Origin: Chionoecetes opilio
Taxonomy: Eukaryota > Arthropoda > Malacostraca > Decapoda > Majidae
Direction: 5' to 3'
Length of the DNA stretch: 64,000 nucleotides
Assembly (NCBI GenBank): GCA_016584305.1
Contig: JACEEZ010018309.1
Location: 87,501 to 151,500 of the forward strand
In this document: positions 1 through 11,920 of the stretch, piece by piece
Position numbering within the stretch: the first letter of the stretch is position 1
Layout: each line of letters starts with the position of its first letter
Program-made: the position numbers and the translations under genes
Notes under the pieces: generated by a model
What the model was told of the DNA's origin: nothing
Databases searched by the model: none
The model's input: only the letters and a program-made list of their open reading frames with translations

Positions 1-163
1 TATGATACATGATAGTCAAAATATTAGATCACTGAATCATCCCAGAAATTATATATACCTTGCTGCATCACATCCCACCTTGTTTGACCCCACACAGCCT
101 TGCATCAGGTGGCCTCTGGTGGCTGGAATCAATGTCTCATTATCTGTTCCATTATCTTTTCAG

Positions 164-268
164 CTCCGCTACCTGCAAACCCTCAACGCTGTCTCTGCAG
201 AAAAGAACTCGACTATCATCTTCCCAGTCCCTATTGACATCGTCTCCCACTACATGAAGAAGAAGTAG
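164..268 (+). CDS. Stomatin-family protein, C-terminal coding exon (partial gene)
   Basis: This is the last coding exon of a stomatin/MEC-2-type membrane scaffold protein; family members sit on the cytoplasmic face of membranes, oligomerise and modulate channels. Seen: a splice acceptor (TTATCTTTTCAG) ends at 163. It is followed by 34 codons beginning LRYLQTLNAVSAEKNSTIIF, continuing FPVPIDIVSHYMKKK, and a TAG at 266-268. Known: the stretch R-Y-L-Q-T-L...A-E-K-N-S-T-I...F-P-x-P-I-D is the conserved C-terminal end of the stomatin oligomerisation region. The intron is phase 0. The open frame upstream of 164 is intronic and does not look like coding sequence. All earlier exons (SPFH domain) lie left of the window. 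Stomatin versus stomatin-like paralogue cannot be settled from 34 residues, hence no symbol. Confidence 0.85.
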   Translation, partial: LRYLQTLNAVSAEKNSTIIFPVPIDIVSHYMKKK

Positions 269-3200
269 TTCCACTTAGTTCTGGAATCAGCATCATGGAT
301 TCTGATAGATTGCTGTACTTTGTTTTCTGTGATCAGTCGACTCCTTAGGACAGTGAGCTCAAAAGTTAGCTAAGCATCACTTTTCTTTCTCAAAGGATAA
401 AGGGCAGAATTTCAACAACCAGTTCTTGCACCTACAGAAAGTATTTTGTAAAGGAGTAACTTTTGCCTTAAACTCATGACTGACAATTCCATGAATTTTG
501 AGGGAAATCAGTTCTTGAAAAATGAATTTTAGTGTATATAATTAGATTTTTAAATAGTTAGGTATTCCAAATATTATCTTGCTATGAAAAGTGTTTGAAT
601 AGATATGTTAGAAAATGGTTAACTGTAGATTTTATTATTTCTGAGTTGCTAGTTGTAAAGAACTTTCTGTTAAGATAAGGGCATAAAGAAAATTATTTTG
701 GAGAATATAACTTTCATTGAAAGCAATATGCTAAAAAGATATTTTCATATACATGCCTCCATACAACAGTTGTCATTGAGATTGGAGAAATTACTTTCAC
801 TGTAGGTGATAAGTCATCATTTTTCAATGCTAAAAAATATTGTTTCTTCATTGAAGTTTTGGAAAACAAGGTTTTCAGTTCCCATTAATCCTTATCATGT
901 GCTCGTTTGTATTTATTTCATGATTAACTTGGTCCATATTTTGTCAGACCTTTGATTTGTTATTTTCAGCTTTATGGAAATTAATTAGTCACAATGTTTC
1001 ATGTTGGATTCTCATTCATGTTGATTTGTATCACTGAAGTTGCACCTAATAACAGGTAAAGACACAATGGACCACTTACTGCAAAATGCTGTTAACTTTT
1101 AAGGCAGTGTGAGAGTGGCAGCCTCACACACTCTGACTCAGTGCTTGAACAATGGACAGAAAGTTCAACGATGCCAGATAATTTTGAGAAGTCTTCAGTG
1201 CTTTCTTATCTTCTTCAAACACTGGATCAGAAAAGTTTGATTACCAGACAGATTATGAAGATAGGTTTTGTATAGAGAGTACCGATCATCCCGGCAGTCT
1301 AGGTGGCTTGGGAGACTTGCTATGACTGTTATTGGAATGCCAATAGAAGATGAGGTTGCAAAGTCTTGATCAAGCCTCGTGGAATGATGAAAGCTGTTTC
1401 ATACAACTCTTTCTGTTAAAGAAGGACGTATCTTTATATATCATGAAAATGTAGAAGTAATATCACCTCTGTATAAATGTTTCATAACATTGGCCCTCCA
1501 TCAAGGTAGAGACATTACTATTCATAGGCTTATTATACTCAAGAGGTTTATATTACCCACAGTTATAGATCTAATTCTAATTGACTTCAACTAGTTATCA
1601 TTGATTATGCATATTATGTTAAGTTCAAAGAATATTGGAATACCTGCACTCCATATTAGCCTTAGTAGAATAGACTACCTTTAGTCATTTGCAGAAGCTT
1701 GTTTGTCTGTTTCCCCATGACTCTCTTGTGCCCCTATTGCTCCTTTCATGACTAATATTCCCTCACGTCAAAAGTATTAGTCAAAGAAATGGATCAGCCT
1801 GAATGGAAGGAGGGAAGTGATGGAGTGCAGGCACGCACAGGGCCTGCCATGCATGTCAGTGCGCGGCGATGCGCTGCCGTGTTGGGCGGCGGCACCCACA
1901 GCCCTGCCAGGCCAGGCCTCTTGGTTTGCTCTTTTCTTCTCTTTAATGGCTAATTTTCAGCTACACTTTTATTGTATTCACATTATTCCTTGAATATCAG
2001 AGGTCTCAGGACTTTTTATATTCCTTAATTTGATCATAAATTAAATCAGTTGCTTGTACTTTCTAGATTGTGTTAGATTATAAAAGCGCTAGGCACATCT
2101 ATGTAATGCATCTCTTATTGTCATCTGTCTGAGCAAACTGAGCACAAGTTAATTAGGTACTGGGAAGAAATTGGAGGAAAATTCATTCTGATGGTTGTCA
2201 AGCACTATTTGAGTATGGCCTTTTTATGTGGTAAATATTTTTGTATATGTTCCTGGAGTGGAGTGAATGTTGTTGCAACAATTCTTCTCATGTCCTAAGC
2301 ACATTTCTTGTATAATGGCCACTGGCGTAGGGCCGTGGGTGGCTGTGTCCTTTTTATGTTGTGCAGTGCATCCCATCTTTGTTTTCTGGCATTTGTAAAT
2401 CATAACATATAATTTTAAGATTATGCAGCACATTATATTCGACTCATTTCTAACACAACATGCATATATTTTACAGATATAGAGTGACAAGAAGGAAGGA
2501 AGGTTTTAGAACTGATCTTGTTCCATATTTTGTCTTTGTAATCTTAGAGAGTAAAGTACACAAAATGAAATAAATATTGTCTTTAGAGTAGATTTCAATC
2601 CTTACATTCTCCAAACAGAATTCAATTTTCCATTTCATGTGTGCTACTTGGAGATGAAGCAAAGTATTTTACTCTGTAAATGAAGTTTGAAAGAACATAT
2701 CTTCATAATTGTACATAGCATATTTGTAATTACAACAAATGCAATATCTTTGGAAAAGGTTATCAAAAGTTTTGACCCGTAATTTTCTCTCTCTCTGACT
2801 ACATTGGCCTCTGTTTGCCAACATAAATGTGTTTGGATCAAGTGATATTTATATTGCACCTCTGTATCATGGTCTGCAGCATGTTATTAGATTACTTGTG
2901 ATAAGGTTTTCTGATTTAAGTCCAGATATGCATTATATTGTGGTTTCCGTGTGAAATATATTGATCTTTCACAATGAACTTAAATGATATTTGAAGTCAA
3001 AATTGAAAGTTTAAAAAATTTGCTACACAACTTTATAGCCAAAAATTGAGCGATGGGAAAAAAACCATTGAAAAATCCTTTAGAATTTTAAAAGACTTCA
3101 GAAAAACCAGACGTCAAGTGTAGCGCAAAACTTATATTATGACAAGTAGGAATGCACAGGAATGGTTTTTCTGAGGTAACATGCTTCCTTGTATGTTACC

Positions 3201-3719
3201 ATCCATTAATGTTAAATCATGTTTCTTTTATACAGAATAAGAATAAATTTTACTTCATCAAATGACTCCTTCTACCTTCCTCTGCCGTGATAGTCTTGTG
3301 ATGATTCAATCTCAAGCTAAAAGGAAGATCTATCTTAACAGGTTGAGACAAGGTAGGTCACGCCAAGGTACATAGATTTCTTAATGAAGTCTATTTGCCT
3401 TGGGTCACCCCACTTCTCTCTCTTCAGCTACAGCTTTGCACCATTTCATTGCTTGTAAAAGAAATAATAAAAGTATAAAAATGTATTTATGTCTTGTTTG
3501 GGCTCACGAGATTATAGTTGTTCTTCGTTCAACTTTTATTAGATTCTAAAATGTCAGCTTCTAAAATTTGAAACCTGACAACAAATGCCTCTAATCATCA
3601 ACTGATTTTCATAATTGCCACCAAAACACCATGAACAACGAATTGAATATTATCTTTATTTAAACTTAAATTCACCGTTTGATGCTTAATGCACCAAAAT
3701 CCAAGAACTACTTTAAAAC
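269..3719 (+). other. Probable long 3' UTR of the stomatin-family gene, then AT-rich DNA without a gene
   Basis: No convincing ORF, TIR or tandem repeat is visible in this AT-rich stretch, which looks like unique sequence. Candidate AATAAA signals are at 2569-2574 and 3242-3247, so a 2.3-3 kb 3' UTR is possible. A short GC-rich patch (about 1800-1925) interrupts it. The UTR extent is inference; only the preceding stop codon is firm. Confidence 0.4.
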
Positions 3720-4060
3720 TTTGAAACTAGCACGGGATCATTGCGATGTTATCACCACGCATGCGCATTAAGATTCATCATGATTCATGAAGCAGGGGGG
3801 GAAGCCAGCAACGGAGGTCGTATCGCCAGCAACGACCATCTCTCCGACTACCTAGATACTTCTGTTCCTTACGACGGAAGTTACAAAGCCTCCCTCGGTC
3901 GGTCGTAAACGCGTCGGAAGGCGCTGACTGGCTAAGACGAGTAATGACGTCATCAAGCTCATCATCAGTCACCAGTCAATGATAAACTGTTTTTAAAACT
4001 TCTCGACCAATCACAAGTCAGCGAGACATATTTCCGGGCAAGAATGGCATGCCAGACTGC
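3720..4060. promoter_or_regulatory. CpG-rich block with CRE-like palindrome (possible promoter)
   Basis: This block is richer in CG dinucleotides than its AT-rich neighbours and holds a perfect TGACGTCA octamer at 3945-3952. A 64-codon minus-strand ORF (3778-3972) lies inside but resembles no family I know. Such blocks can be promoters, but no adjoining first exon is identifiable, so this is weak inference. Confidence 0.2.
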
Positions 4061-4097
4061 CTCTCTCCGCCTTCTGTCCCCGTCATCTCAAACTAAT

Positions 4098-4390
4098 TCT
4101 CGTTTTATTCGGAATGCTTGCGTTTTAAGGAGTTTTAATGTATCAGATAGTAATATATATAAGTAAGGAGCCTGTGTTGCTAGTGTTTTGGTGGTAGAAG
4201 GTGTGTATGTGGGTTGAAATAGTGAATATTTGTGATATGGGGAGGCCCTGCGGCAAGAATTTCTCCGTCACTCACTGCCCCGCCAGCAGTCACCTCATCA
4301 TAACATCTATAAAAATCACCCTAATTTAAGGTGACACACGGTGCTACATTGATTTAGATAATGACACGTATATATAACATCTCACCATAA
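4098..4390 (+). repeat. Dispersed repeat, related to the interior of the TA-flanked element at 49626-50417
   Basis: Sequence around GGAATGCTTG, TTTTAAGGAGTTTT and GGAGCCTGTGTTGCTAGTG, and later AAGGTGACAC, is shared in the same order with 49772-50025, with substitutions and small indels. No terminal inverted repeats are visible here, so this is a truncated or solo copy of the same family. Confidence 0.65.
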
Positions 4391-4680
4391 TCACTAAGTT
4401 GTATAATAACGAGTAATAAGACGTTTAATCCTGCCCAAACCTACCGTGGCGGAGGAGCTGACGGCTCCAGCCGCAACTCTCAAAAGTTTTGAGTAAAAAC
4501 CCGCCGTTATCCGCCTCACCTGTGCCTTCCTGAAGACAGTCAGCTCCCACGCCTGTGATAGCACCATAGGATATCACAAGGGATCATAGGATTCCTCAAG
4601 GGGTTCTCGCTCCCCTGCTAAATATTACCAAAGAAATCTCCCTTGGTGTTGATAATTATATCCACCTCACGGGCTTCATG

Positions 4681-4698
4681 CTGCTGCTGCTGCTGCTG
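4681..4698 (+). repeat. (CTG)6 microsatellite
   Basis: Six perfect CTG triplets, followed by CCG. No coding frame can be assigned. Confidence 0.9.
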
Positions 4699-5021
4699 CC
4701 GAAGGCCGCGCTGCCAGACGTGGATGAGTCCCTTGCTTGTATTTCATCTCTTTACTCATATATATGAATAATATCCATCTAAATGCAATCATATGTCTAC
4801 ATTCACCTATAAAAAAGATATTTCATAACATACCAAGCAAAAATGAGCATGCCTGGAGACTTCCGACCTCTGCTAATACCGGTCTTGAGCAGTCGTTGGC
4901 CAGTGTGCACGTTTATGACCAAACCTATGACTTTTCCGCGCTGTGGGTTCCTGTTACGACCGACGTCGGACTTCCGACCAAAAAAAGGTCTTAAAGTGTT
5001 TTGTGGCTTCCCTCCCAGAAT

Positions 5022-5538
5022 AGTCAGATAGGTGTATCCATCATAAGAATTGTGGGTTTAGACGTACAAGCATGAAATTTGGCACAGTCATAGATAATAA
5101 TCTAATGAATAATTCCAGATATGGACCCACTGCGAAAACGTCCTATGGTAGCCGTGGCGGCCATTTTACAAAATGACCGTTTTGACCGCAATTATTTTTA
5201 ACCGGACGACACAAATGCTTCTTTATGTTCTAATGAAATTACTCTAGATACACATATATGCCATAATTGTATTCTCCAAATGACCACAATTTGCATTTGT
5301 GTTGCCAGCAATGTCAATTAACCCACCAGGGAGCGTAATAAGTGCTGACTCATCAAATTTCGGAACCTCCGCGTTCAGGAGTCAATGTTTCAGTGAAATT
5401 ACAGAACCAAATTAACTAGTTGACAGGTAAGTACATATTTATTTTAAGTAAACCACTATTATCTATGACTATGCCAAATTTCATGCTTGTACGTATACAC
5501 CCACAATTCTTATGATGGATACACCTATCTGCCTGACT
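5022..5538. mobile_element. MITE with about 80-bp terminal inverted repeats
   Basis: The left arm (5022-5098) and right arm (5459-5538) are reverse complements: AGATAGGTGTATCCATCATA on the left mirrors TATGATGGATACACCTATCT on the right. The match continues through the CATGAAATTTGGCA / TGCCAAATTTCATG block. The interior of about 360 bp is non-coding. No target duplication could be fixed by eye. Superfamily is undetermined. Confidence 0.8.
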
Positions 5539-6048
5539 TAAAAGTAACAAATTTAGTAACTGAACAAATTATTTGGTGGCTAAGAGATAAATACACTTTC
5601 GTCATAATTATTAAAATGCCTGGTTTAGTAATATTTTATTTGGTTAAGTTGACAAAACGAATATGGTAAATTTAAACAGTTTCGTCTACAATAATACAGT
5701 TTGTTAACAATACTCTAAGCTCAAAAGTTCTCAACTAATATCAGCTATGTATATAAATACTAATTACAGCAAATATATTGGACTGTTTTTGTAAACGCAT
5801 TTTAAATACATTATTCCGTAAGTTGTAAGCATTCAACAAGCTTCCAAGATTGATTTAGAGAGAAATAGTGAAATAATAAATAGGCTCCCCGTATATAGAT
5901 ATGTCCCATCATCCCAACAATATACACCCAATATATATGAAATGACAACAAGTTGCTCTGAACATTGAAGATTAGTGATATTGACATTATTAAGCATGAG
6001 TAAAGCACTGTAACGGTAACTTACTAGATAGTTCCAGTTTGATCTTGT
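5539..6048. other. AT-rich sequence without a recognisable gene
   Basis: Short random ORFs only; no repeat structure was seen. Confidence 0.5.
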
Positions 6049-7104
6049 TTATACGTCACAATTTTCTCCACCACACTGGCACAAAGCGGTACATTTCAAA
6101 CTAGCTTGTTTGCACTTGCATCGTCCCTTGCAACCCTTTTTGCATTTACAACAAATCAGCTCCCTTGATGAAGTGCTGGCTTCAGGAAGCATGGACCACA
6201 GGGGTTTCCAGTTGTGGGGATCGATCCATCCCCAATCCCCAGGTGAGGGCAGATCCATAACAACCTTGAGCATGTTTCCCCAGCAGTGGCCACCCGTGTA
6301 CTCAGCCCTCTTGATTTGTTGTACCAGGGCTCCTCTGGTAGGGGGAATAGCTTCCATGGCTCGTCCTTTCTTCGTGAAGAGTGCCTGTCGAGCTTCGTCT
6401 ATGTTGACGAGATTGCTGGTGCGATCGTAGAGAAGAATGGTGAACCGCTCGAGCACTGCCACAACGTCATCAGAGATGTCTGCTGTCCCCGTGGAGAGAT
6501 GAACTAACGCTGGCGTCAATTCCTCAAATACTTTCCAGGTATCCCAGGCTGTCTTCTTGCCCCGTGTATTAAATGACGAGACTGTGTCACACCCTGTGTA
6601 TGCATGGAACATCGGGAGGGCCTGTGACTTATCTGGTCCGAGGAATGCTGCAATTTCATGTGCTGGAATATACCTGAAGTGCTGGCCTGTCCCAAAGGCC
6701 ACCCAAAGCTCCTGGATTTTGAGTTTGGTTGTTGCTGCCACAGCCAATACCACTATATCTGTATCCACCGTACGCAGAAGAATTTTCTGAAATCCATCAC
6801 GGACTGCATCCGCGAGATGTATCATCATTCGTGTATCAGCCTCCTCATGGTCACATGGGGCAAGATGACTGGTGTCGCGTGCGGGAATGCACGTCACATC
6901 TGAACCATCCGTGGTGACTATCTGCTTATCTGATACAAGATGTGTGATGTGTTTTGTCAAGAAGGCAAACAGTTCTGTTTCGTTTGCATCAATTCTCAGG
7001 AACTGCTGCCAATTTCCTGGAAGAACAGTGGATCCGTCAACTCTCCTTCGAATGCCTTTCCCACGTTTGTCCCTGGCTTGAGATTTCAGGCTGTTGTCAC
7101 GGTT
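6049..7104 (-). pseudogene. Multi-copy PIN-like protein with C-terminal CXC cysteine motif (5'-truncated, transposon-associated)
   Basis: One uninterrupted minus-strand frame runs from about 7104 to the stop at 6049-6051. It includes 303 residues from an internal Met at 6960, preceded in frame by about 48 more codons (RGKGIRRRV... GNWQQFLRI...). Seen: HEEADTRMMIH, VDTDIVVLAVA and TGCDTVSSF-x-x-RGKKTAW, i.e. acidic residues after beta-strands as in PIN/XPG-like nuclease folds. A C-terminal CKCKKGCKGRCKCK...C...C-x-C...C array resembles a tesmin/CXC zinc motif. Known: the HEEADTR/TGCDT protein family occurs in many near-identical copies in invertebrate genomes and behaves as mobile-element cargo. 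The 5' end breaks at a tandem GGTTATACC-type repeat, so this copy is truncated. Nuclease activity is inference. Confidence 0.6.
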
Positions 7105-7330
7105 ATACCTAGTTATACGGTTATACCGGTTATACCTAGAGAAATTTGTCTAGCCAAAATTAACCTAACCTAGCCAAATTTAGCCTAACCTAGCGGAGGA
7201 GGGCTTGACCCACCGATAACTTAACCTAAGCTAACCTAACCAAATATAACCTAACTTAACCTAACCAAATTTAATCTAACCTACCCAAATATAACCTACC
7301 CTAACCTAACCAAATATAACATAACCTCCT
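7084..7330. repeat. Degenerate TTAGG/CCTAA telomere-like tract
   Basis: Dense CCTAACCTAACC and variants (AACCTAACCAAATATAACCT), preceded by GGTTATACC-type repeats. (TTAGG)n is the ancestral arthropod telomere unit; this is an interstitial, decayed version. Confidence 0.6.
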
Positions 7331-7892
7331 AGCGGGGTGTTGGGGGGGTTCTCGACACTTCGGTCATCATTCTGTGAGGATCGTCAGGTTCACACGTCTC
7401 TGGACTCAGAAGAAATCCAATGAATTTTCCCTAGATCTAGGGAATGTTTTCAACACCCCTAACTCAAAAACTATGTGGTTGCGACGCATATTTTGTACCC
7501 CAGCCAAATATCCCGCATTCCCCCAGGTCCCCAAGCTTGTTTTGTGGGAGAGAGGGAGTATGGGCAAACACTAGAATAATACCCATACAAGGGTTGCTCC
7601 TACCAATCAAGACAATGGTTTTATATCCAGATCTAATATGTATAAAATCCAATGTTCATAGCCCTTGTTGAGTCTCATCTGAATAGAGAAATCTTACATG
7701 AATTACTATTAATTATTATCTTTGAATAGTGAGAATCCTGTGCCCGCCCCCCTGGCCATGGCTGCCGTATTCTGTATAATGCTCTAATACCCACCACTTA
7801 TCTGATCTTAGAATATACCCTATTATGTGGTATCAGTGGCCCCTGAACTCTGCTTGCCTAGTGCCCCCCCTCCCCCCCAAGGCGCTTCTCCT

Positions 7893-9058
7893 ATTGATAG
7901 ATACCTAGCTACGTCACTGCTAACAAAGCAATCCAGTCCTTTAACAACCCACAAACTACGTAGCAAAAAAAAAAAAATAATATATATATATATATATATC
8001 CTACCCACAATCCTCTGCGACGTTGTTAACGAGTTCGAAGCACTAACGAACTCTATCAATATAAAACTTTTTTTTAAATACTACAAACTATACCAACACT
8101 TACTAACTCACATTTACTAACATTTAAGACTTAGATAACGTTACAGGTCAAGAATTATTGGTCAAAAGTCAACAGGTAAGAGCGTGGGAAGGAAATAAAG
8201 GGAAAGGTTTAGTGTTTTGAAGCAGTGTTGAGTTCCTTGAGTAATCCGGAACGAGCGGCAGTCGAGAGTGAGCGGGTGATGGGGCAGGACGTGTGTGCAT
8301 TGTGCAGGGAGCTGTGAGGAGGAAGAAGATTATTTTTGGCCATACAACGCTTTATTTCGTTGCTTTTCTTCAAATTTCTGCAGCGTAAGGTAAGTAGAGA
8401 GAGAAAGGGAGGGAGTGAGAGAGACAGTGAGAGCCATGAGTGGGCAGTGGCGTGTCTAGGGGGTGTCCACGGCCAACCCCTGAAATCTCATTGGCCACCC
8501 CAGGGGATCTGAGTCAGAGGTCCAATGAAAATTCGACTATTTTTTAATGGCTATGCCATGGCCACCCAATATTAGATCTGTATCCAACCTTTGCTACCCC
8601 AGTGAAAATTTCTAAGAGAGTGAATGAGCCTTGAATACGTGTTATTTGAAGTTGTTTAGTCCTCCCTACAAAGTAATGACTGTTGTCTCGTTTTATTTCT
8701 ACCTTATACACCGTCAGATCGGCTATACTCACTGGCGTAGCTACGGCATGAGAATCCGGAGCCCCCCAGGTGCCCCCGCCACTGGCCATGGCTGCCGTAA
8801 TCTGTTTGGATCTGTAACTGACGATATGCCCTAATACCCTTCTATGTGGCATCAGAATGCCCCTGAAATTCGCTTGCCATAGTGTCCCCCCAGACCCCCC
8901 CCCCCCCCCATTGATAGGTACCTAGCTACGCCACTGCTTGCCAGTCTGTCAGCGAACTGCCTCTCACCGCAGCACATTGTCCCATAACACCTCATCTCGA
9001 AGCTTTGAACATGCATGAACATTCACACATAGCGTGAATGAATCTATATGGTTTCAAT
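7893..9058 (+). repeat. About 1.2-kb dispersed repeat, copy A (direct copy at 19016-20191)
   Basis: Collinear landmarks shared with copy B: TTGATAGATACCTAGCTACG, GCAATCCAGTCCTTTAACAA, GTCAAGAATTATTGGTCAAA, ATTATTTTTGGCCATA, CAAATTTCTGCAGCGTAAG, and the final CATAGCGTGAAT. It includes the phrase 'CACTGGCGTAGCTACGGCAT', typical of dispersed repeats. Copy A has a TA microsatellite at 7979-8000 that B lacks. Non-coding. Confidence 0.75.
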
Positions 9059-9369
9059 TACTTGAAATTACGCAATACATTACAGTCATTACACCCTTTA
9101 AAGCCTTTTTGATCCCCAAGGCATGTATCAACCCCTTGGAAGGTCTCATCGATCCCTAGGGATTGATATCGACTACTTCGAGTCAGACCCCACTTCAACT
9201 ATGTAGTGCAGTTTTAGTCCCCGTATTATTGAATAGACATAGATAGCATTGCCAGAGTCACTGCAGAGAAAGAGTACTAAAAAGACACATGGTGTAGCTA
9301 CATACTTTATATGCGAAAGCAGATTGAAAGTTCTGAAGTTTACTCACTGGAAGGTCAAAGGGATAAGTA

Positions 9370-9848
9370 TTATTTTACACTAGGACCGAAATTCCCTACA
9401 CAATTGGGAGTGTGGTTTCTGTTTACCTTATTGGATTCTAAGAAACATTCTCTCCTATCAGCTTCCATCGCAAATCATTAATTTTGGAGATAATGACATG
9501 TTGTTCATAGGGCGGCGAGAGACAAGTGTTTACGTGCCTCTCACTCTTCTTCCTCTTGTGACCTGCATCGCCTCTGTTCTTACCTTGCCACGGACACTTA
9601 TTAATGCGGATTCGGCTTTAGTTAGGAGGTAGGTTAAAGCGTGGGAATGTTAGGTTAGTGAGTCAAAAAGTGGGGTTAGGTTACTTTCATTTTCATATCT
9701 CATATACACTCCTTCCTATTAAAAACATATTATACATCCGCAAGTAGCGATTTGCGACAGAAGCTCATAGAATGTTTCTTAGAATCCAATAAGGTGAACA
9801 GAATCCACACTTCTAATTGTATAGGGAATGTGTCCTAGTGTAAAAATT
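9370..9848. mobile_element. MITE-like element with about 105-bp inverted arms
   Basis: The left arm (9370-9478: TTACACTAGGA, CCTTATTGGATTCTAAGAAA, CCATCGCAAATCA) is the reverse complement of the right arm (9742-9848: GCGATTTGCGACAG, TTTCTTAGAATCCAATAAGG, TCCTAGTGTAA). The interior is about 260 bp and non-coding. The 'CGCAAATCA / GATTTGCGACAG' motif recurs in the inverted repeat at 48957-49300. Confidence 0.7.
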
Positions 9849-10110
9849 TACCAAAGGATATAATAAAGATGTAGGCAAGATTCTTTTGGTTATTAATCAG
9901 GATAGAACAAGAAACAATGAACTCAAAAGGAAAAATAGATTTTTTAAGTCGATGGGAAGAAACTGGTTTACAAATAGTTGATTGGAATACACTCAATTAT
10001 CAGGCCATTAGTGCAAAGTAGATATGAAGGTTTAAATGAAGCCTTCACAAATTTATATAGAGAGTTGAAAGGTGGATATAGGTAATGCATGTCAGCATGT
10101 GCATTGTAGA

Positions 10111-10163
10111 AACTGCCACATGTAGGCCTATCAGCCTCTTATAGCTTCCTTATGTTCTCATGT
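10111..10163 (-). repeat. Short dispersed repeat fragment, inverted copy of the repeat at 46414
   Basis: The reverse complement reads as GAGAACATAAGGAAGCTATAA...GGCCTACATGTGG, matching the start of the repeat at 46414-46465 in opposite orientation. Confidence 0.6.
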
Positions 10164-10504
10164 ACCTCTGGACCTTAATATTTCATAATTATAACCATTA
10201 GGAGGCAGGCGATTTTTATTTGCAAGACGGCTGTGTTTGAACTTTCAGCATATCTGTAATTTCCTTTTAGGTATGTCTGGTTGAAATTAGGTTTACCCTC
10301 AGTCTTGAGTAGCTAAGATGCTGAGGTGGAATTGCAAAGGTGACTGTGGGAAGAATCATTAGCCTGACTGGTAAAAACAAAAGTGTGGGTGAAAGCTGCA
10401 CCATTGGCTCTAAGGAGGCATATTTGGCCAGATATTTGGTCTTTTTCAATAAGTAGTTTGCCCTTTTGGCTCATTTACTTGCTGCTCTTTACTTTTTTCG
10501 GCGT

Positions 10505-10602
10505 CAGAAATCTGGCAACCCTGTGGTGCAGTAGTAGCTCTGCTCTCGGTGCACTGAATGAGTCCGGGTCTAATTCCCAGCTTGTCCACGATACCCTTGA
10601 TT
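10505..10602 (+). mobile_element. tRNA-derived SINE head, interrupted by a second SINE
   Basis: An A-box-like TGGTGCAGTAGTAGCTC and a B-box-like GGGTCTAATTCCC lie about 40 nt apart, the arrangement of a tRNA-derived Pol III promoter. The SINE body is broken at 10602 by the insertion described next; its continuation is right of 11091. Confidence 0.5.
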
Positions 10603-10652
10603 TTTTTTTTTATATATATATATATAATATATATATATATATATTATATATA

Positions 10653-10742
<90 letters not shown>

Positions 10743-11079
10743 TGTGGCCTGTAGCGCCTGTAGGCAGTGGTGACCCAGGGCTCGGATGGTAGGCTCTGGA
10801 GATGATAAAGGGCTGTGATGGTTGGCCCTCGCCCGTGGTGGTGCAGGGCCTGCAGGCAGGATTTTTATAGTGACGCCTGTGATTAGAGTCTCATGCCGCC
10901 CCCCTGTGTCCTCCGATGCACTCGCAATCAAAGGTAGAGTTACTGGGCAGCATGTTGGTGTTCTTGGGCCACTCGACGGTGCAGAAAGGTTTTGGTTTTC
11001 GTCGGGGATCTACTCGGGTGACCGAGAACGCCAGTCGGAGACGCTATCCACTCTGCTACCGCCTCCCCAAATTAAAATC
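10603..11079 (-). mobile_element. Minus-strand SINE with expanded (AT)n 3' tail, flanked by a 12-bp TSD
   Basis: Target-site duplications ATACCCTTGATT are present at 10591-10602 and 11080-11091. On the minus strand the right end begins with a tRNA-like head (GGCGGTAGCAGAGTGGATAG, then GAGTAGATCCCC as a degenerate B box). The body includes the ACCGTCGAGTGGCCCAAGAA module also found in the SINE near 29143. The element ends in an A-rich tail that has grown into about 125 bp of (AT)n (10611-10738). Confidence 0.7.
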
Positions 11080-11149
11080 ATACCCTTGATTAAGCAAAGT
11101 ATCTACAGTAGCTTGTTTTTACCTAAAGCCCAAAGTTTTAGTTTTTTTT

Positions 11150-11920
11150 CTAGCAAGAGCGGAAGTGAGCTGTGGGGAGATAGAAATAGTGAAGGGCAGC
11201 ATCGCATCTGAGATGGTTTGGACACCAGAGAGGATGATAATAAGATGACAAAATGGACTGTTGTACTTAGCAAGTAGAATAGTGCTGGTATGAGTAGTTA
11301 TGTATCCAACTTTGAAAGCTAACTTAGCCACATGTATTTTAATAGTGTTTTTACTAAGCAAAGTTAAGTCCATGACCTTGGGATTTTGGATAAAATATAA
11401 GGACTAGTATCGTATCTGAGATGGTTTGGGACACAAGCAGGATGAATAATCAGAGACACATTATTGCAGATTTGCACTTCAGTTTCTACGAATGATGTGG
11501 TAGTGAAGCGTAGTATGTAAGTAGACTAATTTTAAGTTTCATTCCATGTTATGCCACCATGTACTTTTCAAAATTGCCTTATCTTACTAAGGAAAAAGTT
11601 CTAAAGTCACTAACGATTGTAATTCTTGGATACAAACCATGTTGAATCAGATACTAGTTAGTTTGAGTGTTGTGGTGAAAACATGAATGAGCGGAGTGCT
11701 ACATTATTTACGCACAGATTTGAACTTCAGTCTTCAAGTAGAGGAATGTGGTTTTGAAGAACGTTCAGAGACTCAATAACTATTGACTGTATGTTTCTTC
11801 CATGTTTTCTCACCACCATGGCGACACAATTGCCTTATCTTCAGGATAAAGCTTCAAATATATCGGTAGTTTCTTGAAACTTTGTTGAATGCAGTCTGTA
11901 GTTCAGATATCACGCATGAT
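11150..11920 (+). repeat. Degenerate tandem repeat, about 250-bp period
   Basis: Related blocks recur in order: CATCGCATCTGAGATGGTTTGG (11201) and TATCGTATCTGAGATGGTTTGG (11410); AGATTTGCACTTCAGTTTC (11467) and AGATTTGAACTTCAGTC (11717); AATTGCCTTATCTTACTAAGG and AATTGCCTTATCTTCAGG. This is compatible with about three strongly diverged units. Confidence 0.45.

Noticed and set aside
4841..5031. Coding exon overlapping the left MITE arm
   Set aside because: No splice sites or family match; it extends into the terminal inverted repeat.
5353..5400. Possible promoter or UTR inside the first MITE
   Set aside because: Sequence belongs to the MITE interior with no transcript features.
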